A stretch of DNA of 64,000 nt from Heligmosomoides polygyrus polygyrus (Eukaryota; Nematoda; Chromadorea; Rhabditida; Heligmosomidae), in NCBI GenBank assembly GCA_947396885.1, contig OX377206.1:22625114-22689113 (forward strand). The letters are read 5' to 3'. Shown here in pieces: positions 34,749 through 45,745 of the stretch. The notes beneath the pieces were generated by a model. That model did not search any database. It had not been told where the DNA came from and worked only from the letters and a program-made list of their open reading frames with translations. Numbering within the stretch: position 1 is the stretch's first letter; every line of letters begins with the position of its first letter. The position numbers were made by a program, and so were the translations under genes.

Positions 34749-36310
34749 GTCCACGGAAAACAAGGTATGTGTTTGTAAACTTGTAAAAGGAATCTGAAAT
34801 AACGACACATACATAAACCACGCGAGAGGACTGTTTTAAAAAGCTGGATTGGAGCCAGGCTCCACACGTACAGCTCCTATGGGTTCTGTAGAAGTTTAGT
34901 TTCAATATTTTGCCGCTGTTAGGATTCAGGACGGAACCAGATGTGCGGTTCACCGAAATGATTCAGTAACTATTGGAATCAACTGCTGTCCAACGGGTAA
35001 GATTTTTTAGGGCTGCACGTTTCTCTCATGAGAAGGAGTAAGGCATCAGCATTGTATGCTACCAGTCCACCACTTTACGAGGTGGGTATGTGCAGGATAC
35101 ACCCTTAGGTGTCTCACGGCATTTGTTTATTATTAATTAGGAAATTATATCTTACTAATCCGTTCTTCACGAACTAATCCATTGCCGATTTTGACTACCG
35201 CTACATATTATTCATTATCAGAATTTATAGCTTGGTATATTCAAAAGAACGAGTACCATTTTATTTTGAAGAAGTATTGCACGGTGCTACCATCCATTTC
35301 TTGTGGCAATTGAACAGATTCATTCCACAAAATAATCACATCCCAAACTCTACCAAGGTACAGCTCCCGAAACAATACAAGCGTATAGAAAAAATTTAGG
35401 TAAATCAAAAAATAATAAAAAAATAAAATTCGCACGCACAGACAAAAAATATGCGTATTATAAGCTCAGACATTTCTTAGTCAAATAAGATGTCTAGTGA
35501 TTTGTCATTAGGAGGGATTTCGACAAGTCGAAAACCCTACTTGGTAAACTGTTCTAAAAAAATCGCTACAAGGCTTATTTGACAAAGAAATCCTAAATGA
35601 CAACTGAACAAGAATAACGCCTTCCATTATAAGGTTAACGATCTTCGTGGATCATTTAGCGCATGGTGTGTGCACTTATAGCGATGAGTTTTCTTACTTT
35701 TTTCATGCTGGAGTTTATTATTCTAGAACAATCCTAGTGTAAGAGGGGCCTCGGCTGGGAAAGCGAAATATTCTATAGCACTACGGGCTGTATAACGAAA
35801 ATACTAAGCCTACCAGAGTCCACACCCACCCCCCCCCCCCCGCTTCCTCCAACTCGTATAACAAACTATACAACTTTGTGAACAGAGAAGTAGCCTCCAG
35901 CTTGCAACCTTTAAGGATATAGAAACCGTGGAGGGGTGAACATTCAAAGGATATCCCTGTTCACACTTAAGGAACAATTTATATGCACACTCAACCACTT
36001 TTTAGCTGTGTCACCTGTTTCACAAGCCGCTGCCATAATCCTCGATCGGGTATAGCAACGACTTCTTCCGCAACTTTCAAGTGTCAGAATGACCCAGTGG
36101 ATCCTCTTTTTTCAATAGGCACGAAGGGCACTACACATTTTGTTAATGGCCTTCACGAGGAACCAACACGTTTAAGGGCGTTCTGGCGTTCTTTTGGCAT
36201 TCCGCAGAGTGCAGAATATGTTGATTGGGTCGGTTATGGTTGTCGTAAAGGTGATCTTGGTGGGAACAGTCTCCATGGTTCCCCGAACTTTGCCGGTTTT
36301 TAGAATCAGA
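34749..36310. other. Spacer without recognised genes
   Basis: A C-rich run at 35827-35842 is the only obvious simple repeat. A plus-strand frame of 106 residues at 35983-36303 lies just before an RTE fragment but shows no RT or endonuclease motif, so I leave it unassigned. Confidence 0.35.
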
Positions 36311-36600
36311 GACGCTCTCGCATCGTCGAAAACTAGGTGGCTCCGTCACGCAATGTGTTTTGCCAAAACCTGGTGGGCAAGAACATGACCGACTGGATTC
36401 CTCGCAACATTAGAGAGGTGTCAAAAGTCCATCAACGCGTTGACCTGGCTCCTCAGTAAACACCCTGAATAAAAGACTTTACTTCCTGTCTCTCGAGCGA
36501 AAAAGACCCATTGGGGCACTCTGGCACGCGACAGGGACGAATGGGAAGCTTCTAGCGCCTGCTCAATCGATTCGATTATGAAGGAAACGGCATTAGATAA
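36311..36600 (+). pseudogene. 3' end of an RTE-type LINE, decayed
   Basis: Pieces in different frames match the C-terminus of RTE reverse transcriptases: TRWLRHAMCF, then TDWIPRNIRE (usual TDWIPRDIKR), then SRAKKTHWGTLARDRDEW. The last matches the family's typical 'HWATLARDRDEW' ending. The equivalent part of the larger LINE at 54.3 kb reads RVTEWLPRDHKR and LPHWMQAARDRAVWK. Frameshifts and stops break the frame. The upstream catalytic region is missing. Confidence 0.6.
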
Positions 36601-37741
36601 AAACACCTTACATAAAAGCAACAGTGTTATATGTGAAGCCATTAACCGCGAAAATATCAAAAACTAACGTCATAACCTGCGAAACGTGGAAAATACATGT
36701 GTAGAAACGGTAGCGCCAGTTTGGCTGAGTAGAGCCGAAGCTCGGAGAAAGACGAGGACGAATGCTGCCCGCTCGCCCTTTCGGCATTTGGATAAGTTGG
36801 TTTTTTTCGCAATGCAGCTGGTACTGAAGAAAGCACATGGATTGGGCAGAGAACGAGAGCGGTAGAATGCTAACTAGACAGCTTCTGCATAAAAAGCGTC
36901 ACATAATCCACCGTCGACCGTGGACTTAGGTGCAACTGGTAATATCGAGTTTCAGACTTCGTTAAAAGAAATTCGGCGATGTAAGACTGGAGCTGGTGAG
37001 AGTTAGACAAATCTTTTATTTTACAGATGGCATTGTTTAGCAAATCGCATTCTTTATAGAAGTTTTCAAAAAATGAGGCAAGCCATTGCAGACGAAATAA
37101 CGAACTGCTCCGTTGCATACATACGCTCTTGTTCTATGGGTAATCTCTTTATTAATACAGCTTTAAGAAATATAAATACTGTTATATACTTCTTTCTAAG
37201 CATCTATGAATTTGTCTTAACCTTCTCTTAAGCAATTAAACATTGAAGGAGAGACTTCAGGTGCAATGAAACATGAAGAGCCTTAAACCTTATGGCATTC
37301 CAAAAGGAGCCCTTGATGGCTCTGTGATTGTGAAATGGTTAAACGGATAAAAACCTACGCTTAAATCGGAAAATTACCAAAGAAGCATAGGCTACCTTTA
37401 GGGAGACAGGTAGAAGATTTTAGCATTGCGTGACCAGAATGTGTGGTACACACATTACTATCTCTCCGCTTTGAACACACATCAACTTTCCTTTTGCGTC
37501 GGAGTATGGAGCTGAGTAAGCAAAGGGACGGGGCCAAACTGGAGAGCCAAACGGGGCTAAGGCATGGGGCAAAGCTTCACCCCGGAAACATCGAATCACC
37601 ACGCCTCGAAATTCTCGGGGACGAGAAGAGTGCAGAATCCAGTTAAAGGTTTGGCAGTTTGTGGTACTTACCCTTATATGCAATTCGATGTCGTACTGTA
37701 ATATTACAAGACGATCCATTGTACTTATGCTCGAATGATCC
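36601..37741. other. No recognised gene
   Basis: Short frames only. No domain, repeat partner or RNA gene was seen. Confidence 0.35.
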
Positions 37742-38110
37742 ACTCGAATAGGTATTCGAATAATTTCTATTCGAATTTGAATATTGGAATTCGAATATTT
37801 GATTTCGAATATCCGAAAAATCGCGTTTTTTGAATGTATTCGAATTATTCGAATTCGAATATTCCGGAAAATCGCGTTTTTCGAATATATTCAATTTCGA
37901 ATGCTTGAAAATTTTCGTTATTCGAAACCGTTCGAATATTCAAAATTTTCCAGGAAAACAAAATTATTCGAGTATTCTGAAAGTGTCATTCGAATGCCCA
38001 ACGAGAATTTGTGTAACGGCGTACTTTGAAGAGGCTTGTTAGATTTTTCAGGTAATTAAAATCTCCAAACCGGTTCTGTCTCTGAATCAAAGCTCTACTG
38101 CGATAAGTGG
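37742..38110 (-). repeat. TTCGAA-rich repeat, copy 1 (inverted)
   Basis: Dense TTCGAA and GAATTCGAAT palindromes separated by AAAAATCGCGTTTTT blocks, then GTGTAACGGCGTACTTTG and a segment ending near TCTACTGCGATAAG. Read on the minus strand it matches 41970-42330. The palindrome part also matches 38880-39090. Confidence 0.7.
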
Positions 38111-38539
38111 CTCTGTGCCGGGATACTGAGCGCCTCACTGATTCTGGTCAGTCCCCGAAACCTCCACAACATCTCACAGTGTTGAACTGCATACATTTTT
38201 CCACGAAGAATCACAGCAGTGGTGAATGACCGATCCGGGCACACCTCATCGTCATCGACAGTAAAACTATCAAATCATTGCCTGATCCCTCTCTCACACG
38301 CCTTCTGACTTACATTTGTGGCAAGGATTCTGAATCCGGGCGTGCGGTGGACAACATCTGTAGCACGATTTCTGAATCACAACGCACGCTGGATACGTTC
38401 AAAACATCAATAATATCGATCAATGGTGATCGTCTGATTGAAAATTCTCCCTGCAGTGAAACCTTTCCGTCGGCCGTCATAATCATGTTCTCGCACCGCG
38501 ATCGGTTAACAAGGGAAGGGTTTGAAGCGCATGTTTGAA
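38111..38539. other. No recognised feature
   Basis: Lies between two repeat blocks. An 86-residue plus-strand frame has no domain. Confidence 0.3.
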
Positions 38540-38850
38540 TGGGAAGAGCGAGTCATACAGGAAGAATCCCACCCATAATAAAAATGTGTTTATTTTTTGC
38601 CAAGTCGTTAAACCCAAGGAGTAGGGGACCTTGAAGTTCCGATGGAATACGGCGCACCACGAGTTTGGGGACCTTGTACGCCCGCGAGGCCTCTGCCGGC
38701 ATGCGGCTCGGAGCGCAATAAATACTAACGTTGCTTCGTGCGAGGAAGGCCGGGGGTTCGGTTCTTCTGCGCTGCTGCACTTTTGCATTTCAACTGAGTG
38801 GTTGAGATTTGGGGGTTTTTGACGTCTGTACCATTTTCAGACGTTTTCTG
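38540..38850 (+). repeat. Solo tRNA-like arm, related to 19670-19985
   Basis: Shows the same block order as the 19.7-kb copy: GAGCGAGTCATACAGG, AGAATCCCACCC, TTTATTTTTTGCCAAG, CCCAAGGAGTAGGGG, GGCGCACCACGAGTTTGGGG, GCGGCTCGGAG, B-box-like GGGTTCGGTTCTTC and GGTTGAGATTTGGGGG. It lies between two inverted TTCGAA-rich blocks. Confidence 0.6.
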
Positions 38851-38879
38851 TGCATTTTTCCATCTGTATGTTGTATACT

Positions 38880-39600
38880 TATGCTCTCGCAAAAATTTCG
38901 AATATTCGAATGGGTTCGAATACCGAAAATTCTCGAGCATTCGAAATCTAATATATTCGAAAAATGTGATTTTTTTGGTTATTCGAATTCGAATGCATTC
39001 GAAAAACGTGTTTTTCTAACATCCGAATTCGAAAACATTCGAAAAACCAAATTTTTTGAATATTCGAATTCGAATGAAAAATCGTGCTGCCTGTTAGACA
39101 TGATAGACGACAGCCCGGAAGAGAAGTGGAAGCAATACATAACGGATTCCTTCCTTGTTAAGCATGAGGTTTTCATCGACAGGCCTCTCATAAACCCTTG
39201 TATAATGTAAAAATTAGGTGGAGAACTTGCCCGTAGTGGGATCAAAGGGCTCATGGAAGGGTCTAATTCCGTTGTTTACTGAAATACGTTTTTTTCCAAA
39301 GGAGTACGCGGTACGCGTGTGTTGTAAAGTACTGCTCATGAGGAACAAACGAAAGGTTTAAAAGACATTTGAACATAACAGAACAGAAGGGAACAATCTG
39401 CTTGAGCTACTGTAAGCTTCTAGGTCACTTCAAAACGATCATTTTTGGAGTTGGTGCTTATTGACTGTTAAGAACTTCCATGAAACAATGCTTCCGCATA
39501 ACGGCAGCTAATGACGGACTGACTACAATACATGTAAATCTATAGCAAATCTGTCCTGCTTATCTGAAAACGTGAAATATCACATTGTCAATTTTGCGAC
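38880..39600 (+). repeat. TTCGAA-rich repeat, copy 2
   Basis: The palindrome-rich part (38880-39085) is followed by a non-palindromic body: GACATGATAGACGACAGCCC, GATTCCTTCCTTGTTAAGCA, CGACAGGCCTCTCATAAACC, and finally AACGTGAAATATCACA. The same order is present at 42120-42860. Both copies carry short translated pieces such as MIDDSPEEKW and MIDDNPGEKM, but these frames are broken in copy 3 and I do not count them as genes. Confidence 0.75.
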
Positions 39601-39689
39601 CACAAAGTGTATTACAGGTAGCTAGGAATAGGCCAAGCATGAGGGCCGGTCTCATTTCTTTCTGGTGATTAATCCATAGTAAGTGGTAG

Positions 39690-39986
39690 GGGCGCGTGTA
39701 GCGCAGTCGTAGGAGGCGCGACTGTCGCGTGCACCCGATACCAGGTTCGTGGTTCGGATTTCCCGCCCAGGCCAACCAAGCCTTCCATCCCTCCGGGGTC
39801 GGTGAATTGGTACCAGACTCGTCTGGGAAGGATAGAGCGCTGACTTGTTCATCGGCTGGCCACCGCAAGTCATTGTATGGCCAAATACGCATTCATGTGG
39901 CCTCCACGACATCCCGTAGAAGTAGAATGCGCTGGCGCATCCCAGAAGGGATTGAGTAACGCCGTCCTTTATCCTTTTTATCCTTT
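39690..39986 (+). mobile_element. Young tRNA-derived SINE copy 4 (plus strand)
   Basis: Head GGGCGCGTGTAGCGCAGTCG, B-box-like GGTTCGGATTTCC, body and tail GTCCTTTATCCTTTTTATCC. Flanked by AAGTGGTAG at 39681-39689 and 39987-39995. This copy is in the opposite orientation to the other young copies and lies directly beside TTCGAA repeat copy 2. Confidence 0.88.
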
Positions 39987-39995
39987 AAGTGGTAG

Positions 39996-40504
39996 AAACA
40001 GATGTATCTTATTTGCGAAGAACTTGCAATTGTAACTATTCTCCAGCCAACATATTGATTATTGATTAAACGGTAACTTAACAAAAATCGATCGATAAAT
40101 AACAGCCGGTCAATCTACACCGCCTCCCTTCTGTGAAGTCTGGCATACGACCGACATATCCACGCGACTCCTACTCCCAATGGCCAACTCAGAGCAAAAA
40201 TCGATAAAATCGATCGATAACAGCCGGTCGAAAAACAACGTTATGCACTGTGCCGCTGTAAAAGGACAAAGAAAACAATAACTTCGCTACTGAGCGGGCT
40301 GGTGCCCACTGCACACCTGCAAGTTATCTTAAAAGGGGTAAGTTAGATCGGCTAGACCCCGGAGTTCCGTTACATATCTAGGTCTGTGCTCACAGAAACC
40401 GTGTTTAGTTCTCAGCACCTTGTGTTACTATTTTTCATTCGTCTATTATTAAGTAAAAATTCAACTTGCGTTGCGCATTAATGCTACTTTCTGTACAGAA
40501 TTTT
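39996..40504. repeat. ATCGAT palindrome pair
   Basis: Two related blocks at about 40083-40112 and 40197-40230 carry AAAAATCGAT, CGATCGATAA and CAGCCGGTC in that order, roughly 115 bp apart. The ATCGATTTTT core recurs at 12.43, 44.21 and 53.15 kb. The rest of the interval holds no recognised feature. Confidence 0.4.
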
Positions 40505-41585
40505 TCGCTCTATCTAAGTAATTTATGCTTCAGCGTTGTTTTATAATTCTGTTCTTTAAGCGCTTATTGAAGTACTTCGAAGGAGCAATTCCGAATTTTA
40601 TTTTGACTTCAAATTGGGACAATCCGCAGCCGAGGCAGCTCGACAAATTAACCAACTGTGGCGGCCTAATAGTGATGGAGAAAGCACTGTGCGCTAGTGG
40701 TTCAGTAAATTTCGGAGCGGAGATTTCAGCTTCGAAGACGACCCCGCAGCGGTCGAGCTAGAGCAATCCTGGACGACGAGTTGAAGGAGTTTGTGAAAGC
40801 TGAACCATCCTAAACAGTTCGCGGGATCGTGGAAGAGCTAGACGTCAGTAAAACTGCTGTCGGGGATGCTTTGAAACGCCTTAGGAAGGAGAAAAAGCTC
40901 GAAAAGTGAGTGTCCCACGAGTTGAGTGAACGGCAAAAATTGTCACGTTTCGAGATCTGTTTTTTCTACTTCGATGCAACAAAACGGACCCGTTTTTGGA
41001 TCGAATCATCGCTTGTCATGAAAAGTGGATTCCGTATGATGGAAGGAAACGTTCCGGACAGTAATTAGACGTCGACGAACCCCCAGGCATTTTCCAAAGG
41101 CAAACCTCCACCAGAGAAAGGTAATGGCTACTGTGTGGTGGTCGGCGGCTGGTGTGCTCCATCACAAATTTTTGGCACCAGACCAAACGATCACAGCGGA
41201 TTCTTACTGTAAGGAAATCGACGAACCGAACATTGCGTCAACTTCAACCAACATAGGTCAACGGAAGAGGCTCGATTCTTTTGCACGATAACGCCCGCCC
41301 ACGCTCTTCACAAATCACTATTCGCAAACTGAACGAATTAAGTGTTGAAGTCATGCCTCACCCGCCATAGCCTTCAGATCTCTCACCAACCGACTACCAC
41401 ATTTCAAACACTTTCAGAACTTTCTCGCTGGTAAAACCTTCACTAATCAGGACCAGGCCAAAACAGCTTTTGTGGATTTTGTCTGATCTCGGCCGCCTAA
41501 TTTTTTCGCTAATGGAATAAGTCGACCACTGGCCCGTTGGCAAAGGTGTGCTGATTTGAACGGTGCTTATTTAACTATATCCCAC
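40505..41585 (+). pseudogene. Mariner transposase relic
   Basis: Pieces of a DD34D mariner transposase appear in order on the plus strand: an N-terminal part from about 40525 (FIILFFKRLLKY), RRPRSGRARAILDDELKEF near 40735, IVEELDVSKTAVGDALKR near 40840, ACHEKWIPYDGRKRSGQ near 41010 (usual CDEKW, first catalytic Asp is His here), LLHDNARPRSSQIT near 41280 (second Asp kept), SDLSPTDYH near 41380 (third Asp kept), FLAGKTFTNQDQ near 41425 and ARWQRCADLNGAY at about 41545. Many stops and frameshifts separate them. Terminal repeats were not found. The sequence differs from the 23-kb mariner, so it is a separate lineage. Confidence 0.82.
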
Positions 41586-41969
41586 AAGATTTGAGAAAGT
41601 TGTGGTTGTTCAAAGTGAAGCACTCGAAACGCTGAGAACTTTCCGTACAACCTAGTAATTGGCTTTTGCTAAATCGTATTTGTAGAAACGAAAGCCAGAA
41701 GATGAGCATTGAACGACCACGGAGAAGCACTGACTTCTTAAGGCACTGCTCTGCACAATGAGACATCCCACGTGACACAAGACCGAAGCCCCTGTTGACT
41801 CCCACTCTCGTCCTGCAGACATTTAATGGCATGTGGTTTCAGACTCCTAACTGCAGCGTTTAGGACAAGTAGCGTCCGTTTGAAACACCGTTAGAATCAG
41901 AACTTTAGAACTTCCAAGTTTTGGTTGCAGTTAAGAATTCCTACTCTTCTTCGGCCTCTTTGCACAGGC
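41586..41969. other. No recognised feature
   Basis: Downstream of the mariner relic. One minus-strand frame of 85 residues has no domain. Confidence 0.3.
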
Positions 41970-42860
41970 GCACTAATGTAATGACCAGAATCGGCGAGGC
42001 GCCATCGTAACAGAGATTTGATTCACAGAGAGAACCTTTTTGGAGACTCCAATTACCCGAAAAACCCAACAAGCCTTTCCAAAATATGCCGTTACACAAA
42101 TTTTCCAGAATACGCCGTTACACAATTTGGACATTCGAATTCGAATACTCGAATAATTTTGGCTTCCTGGGAAATTTTGAATATTTGAACGATTTCGAAT
42201 ACCGAAAATTTTCGAGCATTCGAAACCGAACATATTCGAAAAACGCTATTTTTCTGAATATTCGAATTCGAGTACATTCGAAAAACGCGATTCTCCAATA
42301 TTCGAATTCGAGTGAAAAATCAGGCCAAAGATAGACATGATAGACGACAACCCAGGAGAAAAAATGGAAGCAAGAAATAACGGATCCCTTCCTAGTTAAG
42401 CACGAGGTTTTTATCGACAGGCCTCTCATAAACCCTCTTGTATATCGTGTAAGTGAGGTAGAGAACTTGCACATAGTAGAATCAAAAGGCTTATGGAAGC
42501 GTCTAAATTTCTTGCTTGCTGGAACACGAATTTTTCGCAGTTGAGTGCTTGTGTGTTTTGAAGTGCTGCTCATGAGGTACAAACGAAAGGTTTTCAAGAC
42601 AACTGAACGCGACACAATCTGCTTCAGCCACTGTAAGCTTGGAGGTCACTTCAAAACGATCATTCTTGGAATTGGTGGCTGACCGATTGTTCAAGAACCT
42701 TCATGAAACAATGTTTTCTCCCAACGGCAGCTAGTGATGGACTGACGACCTACGAAGTATTATATGTAAATCTGTAGCAAATCTGTTCTGCTCATCTAAA
42801 AACGTGAAATACCACACAGTCAATTTTGTGGTCACAAAATGTGTTATAGGTAACTGAGGT
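41970..42860 (+). repeat. TTCGAA-rich repeat, copy 3 (most complete)
   Basis: Left part (41970-42110) matches the inverted copy at 37742-38110. The palindromic centre (42115-42310) matches both others. The right body (42310-42860) matches 39085-39600. This suggests a unit of at least 0.9 kb, of which copies 1 and 2 are portions. The class is unknown. Confidence 0.72.
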
Positions 42861-42863
42861 AGT

Positions 42864-42990
42864 TGATCGAAACTTTACAGCCACTGCTGTGAAGCCCGCC
42901 AGGTTCGACCCTCGATGAATCGCGGTATTGACCGTTGTTAAGCTCATCCAAATTCTGTTGCCCGACGTCTGTGGCACGTCTTCTATAGGC
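42864..42990 (-). repeat. Left arm of a 120-bp inverted repeat
   Basis: Reads GATCGAAACTTTACAGCCAC to TCTGTGGCACGTCTTCTATA. Its reverse complement lies at 43784-43905 with a small number of differences. The 0.8 kb between the arms contain a hammerhead-like motif and a hairpin. Confidence 0.75.
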
Positions 42991-43478
42991 TGTGACTCAA
43001 TCACAACATACGGGAGATTTATACCGAATATTTAACTTCTTTTCCCATGTTCTACCACCATTATATAGAATGCTGCTATCGGAAGTTGTTATAATTGTTG
43101 TTTCTGAAATTATCCTCCATTCGAGCGCACAAAAACTCGAATTACTTGTTCGACGTAACGACCTAGCCAAGCTGACAAAACCGCGCGTAAACCTGAGGAG
43201 ACAGGAAAATATTCACAGATTTCTCAATGAAATTTTTATAAAACAAAAATTTTGCTAACGCAACACTTCGAAGCTTACTTACCTATAGCACTTAAACATA
43301 TACATTATCCATGATGAAAAACCTCTATAAAATGGCAATAGAACCATAAATTTTTCATAAGGAAGCCCTGAAGGTCTGGTACCGCTTTTGCCACTAAAAA
43401 TTTCTCGCAGGACAGCCCCTTTTTCCTGTAGATTTTTTGAACTCGTCACGAGGTTGTAAAGCGGCTTTACAAGCTTAC

Positions 43479-43503
43479 GTTTCGGCTGGATCGCCTTCTT
43501 CAG
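43479..43503 (-). ncRNA. Hammerhead-like core motif (possible)
   Basis: The minus strand reads CTGAAGA, then AGGC-GATCCA-GCC, which can form a short stem II, then GAAAC. This is the arrangement of the hammerhead ribozyme core (CUGANGA, stem II, GAAA). Stem III and a cleavage triplet could not be identified. Penelope-like retroelements are known to carry small hammerhead ribozymes, but no such element was seen here. A second, mutated copy lies at 51459-51483. Confidence 0.3.
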
Positions 43504-43672
43504 AGCCTCAAACATGGGTAATTAAACCCTTTTTCAATGATATTTCACAACGTGCACATAAATAACGGAAGTCGTTCTTCCACGACGTTTGGGTAATGTC
43601 TCAACGCTTCATCGTATCCGGCGTGGGCAAAGTCTGCTGACTGACATGAGATGCTGCGATGGCAACAGAGGA

Positions 43673-43712
43673 GAGCGCTCTTATGCGTCCTATGATACGT
43701 ATAAGAGCGCTC
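43673..43712. repeat. Perfect 12-bp hairpin arms
   Basis: GAGCGCTCTTAT at 43673-43684 and ATAAGAGCGCTC at 43701-43712 form a stem with a 16-bp loop that can extend the pairing partly (GCGTCCTATGATACGT). Confidence 0.8.
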
Positions 43713-43783
43713 GGCTACAGCGCAGTTTCTGGACGCCCAGGCTGAGAAGACGTGTCAAGAACGTCGTGCAACGAGAGTCTAGA

Positions 43784-43905
43784 AGACGTGTCACAGACGT
43801 CGTGCAGCAGAATTTGGATGGGCTTAACAACGATCAATGCCGAGATTCATCGAGGGTCAAACCTAGCGGGCTTCACAGCAGTGGCTGTGAAGTTTCGATC
43901 AACTA
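43784..43905 (+). repeat. Right arm of a 120-bp inverted repeat
   Basis: Reads CTAGAAGACGTGTCACAGAC to GTGAAGTTTCGATC. Immediately before it a related AAGACGTGTCAAGAACGTCG unit is repeated, suggesting a small tandem duplication at this end. Confidence 0.72.
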
Positions 43906-45607
43906 CATCAACTACCGACACTGATCGATGCTACCGATTTTTGACAGCGGTCATCGGTTTTCGTCGAGATCTGAACGATGGTGTGGTGTCACGCGAATAT
44001 AATGGCCGCTGAACACACCTCATAGAAAACGGAAATTTCCACCGGTCGACCGAAATCAGTCGTTGTTATTGACTTCTCGACAAGTATTGTAGATTCTAAC
44101 AATGACTCCAACAATCGGGGTGAGTCGCGCGAGTGTACATAATGGCCGATGGATGGGCTTAAAAATAAGTACGTAGCATCGATCGGGAGACAAGCATCGA
44201 TCGATATTATCGATTTTTGTTCCATGAGGAGAGCTCGTTTGTTTCCCTTTCTGACAAATAGGTAGCGCGTTATCGTTTCTGCGTATACGGAAATTTTAAC
44301 TTTTTTCCTGCTGAAGAGCAGGATTCAATTTTCTGAATGGTGTTATGCTAAACCCACCTGTTTCTTGACCAACGAAGTTATCTAGTACTTTCATTTCAAA
44401 TTTAAAAGACGCGTGGTGGGACGCGAGTAGCTCATTCGATAGTAGACGACGATATGAAGCGCAGCCTAGATCGACTCTTGGTTCGGAGTGCGGACAAACC
44501 AGACAAACCTTCAAGTAGCTCCTTTATAATCCAACAATAGCTGGATGCCGGTTCGTAACTTATTGTTAGGCAAATAAAAAAATACGAACGTAGCTCCATA
44601 TGTAAAAGTTACTATCTTTGCATTTAACTAATTTGTTTAAATAGACTTTACTATGTGAGGAGCTTTTAGAGTGAAATGCTGCCTATGCTGAGCATGAGAA
44701 ATAACAGTAAAACATTCGAACAGTAGTCGTCAATGAAACCATAGAATTAACAGCAGATCGCTGGCAATTTATCGCTGATTTACCAGCAGGGCGCAGCGAT
44801 GCTAAAAATACCGTGAACCGCCACCCTTGCGTGCCATGCTAATGGATTCCACCACGAGCCGAATCCACATCAGATGGGTGGTGTGTGGCCGCTGTTTGCT
44901 TTTTGAACACAAAATCACATATTTTATTTACTATTTTTAAGCAGTGACTGGCTTTGTTAAGTTACCTTATAAGCTTTGCACTCTTGCTGTTTTCATCGAA
45001 TTTCAAGGCCGCACGACATCTTTGCCGAAAAGCAATAAGAAATAAGCCTTGAGATGTCAACTTCAAATTGAAGGTCCCCATTTTGGAATCAGCTTAAATC
45101 TTATCCTAGTTTTGAGACAGACAAAGAAGCAGCGAATGTCAACCGGTTAAGGAGCAAACGTCGGTGCGATATGCCCAAATATGTCAATGCAACAGACTAG
45201 ATTCGAGAAGCTTCGAAACAATTTCAAAGTACATGGAACGTGTACTCCAAACAAATCAAAAAGAGCCACCGTTGGTGTCTTTCTCCATGTCTAAAATTAC
45301 CCGGTGGGGTTGTGCTGATATCAATTTTTCTATAACATTTCGTATAACACGTGAGTCAGTTTTTTTTTCATGTGCTACAAAAAATGACGCAACCTAAGCA
45401 TAAATAAATTGCTTACAGCGGAGCGCAAAATCTTCAATTTTTAGTGCCTTTCCCACTAAAATCCTATCTGCAAATAACGTGCGAGCATCAATTGCTTCCT
45501 ATTAACAGTATTACGTCTATTTCATGTATGATTTTGTCACAAACGGGAAGAAGCCAGTTGCAAGAAGGAATGCTAGCTGCTGAACTGGAACAACCAGAGG
45601 ATGGGAA
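43906..45607. other. No recognised gene
   Basis: ATCGAT-rich short palindromes occur at 43926-43937 (GATCGATGCTAC) and 44176-44222 (GTAGCATCGATC and ATTATCGATTTTTG), facing each other. The rest is AT-rich, with only short frames. Confidence 0.35.
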
Positions 45608-45745
45608 GCGCGACACATCCTTCTTCCACGGGGTATTGTGGAGGCAATTTGAAACTGTACTTGCCCTACACGATAACTTGCGGTGTTTAGTTAATGAACA
45701 AATCATCAGTTATCCTTCCCAGCTCTGGAACAGGGTGTGCGCTAA
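45608..45745 (-). repeat. Partial SINE copy (tail-proximal half)
   Basis: GGTATTGTGGAGGCAATTTG, GATAACTTGCGGTGTTTAG and GTTATCCTTCCCAGCTC match the SINE body in order with many changes. Neither tail nor head is present. Confidence 0.5.

Noticed and set aside
35983..36303. 106-residue frame before the RTE fragment as part of the reverse transcriptase
   Set aside because: It contains none of the RT palm motifs and cannot be aligned by eye with the 54-kb LINE.
38809..39210. 133-residue plus-strand frame
   Set aside because: Mostly translated TTCGAA repeat; the corresponding part of copy 3 is interrupted by stops.
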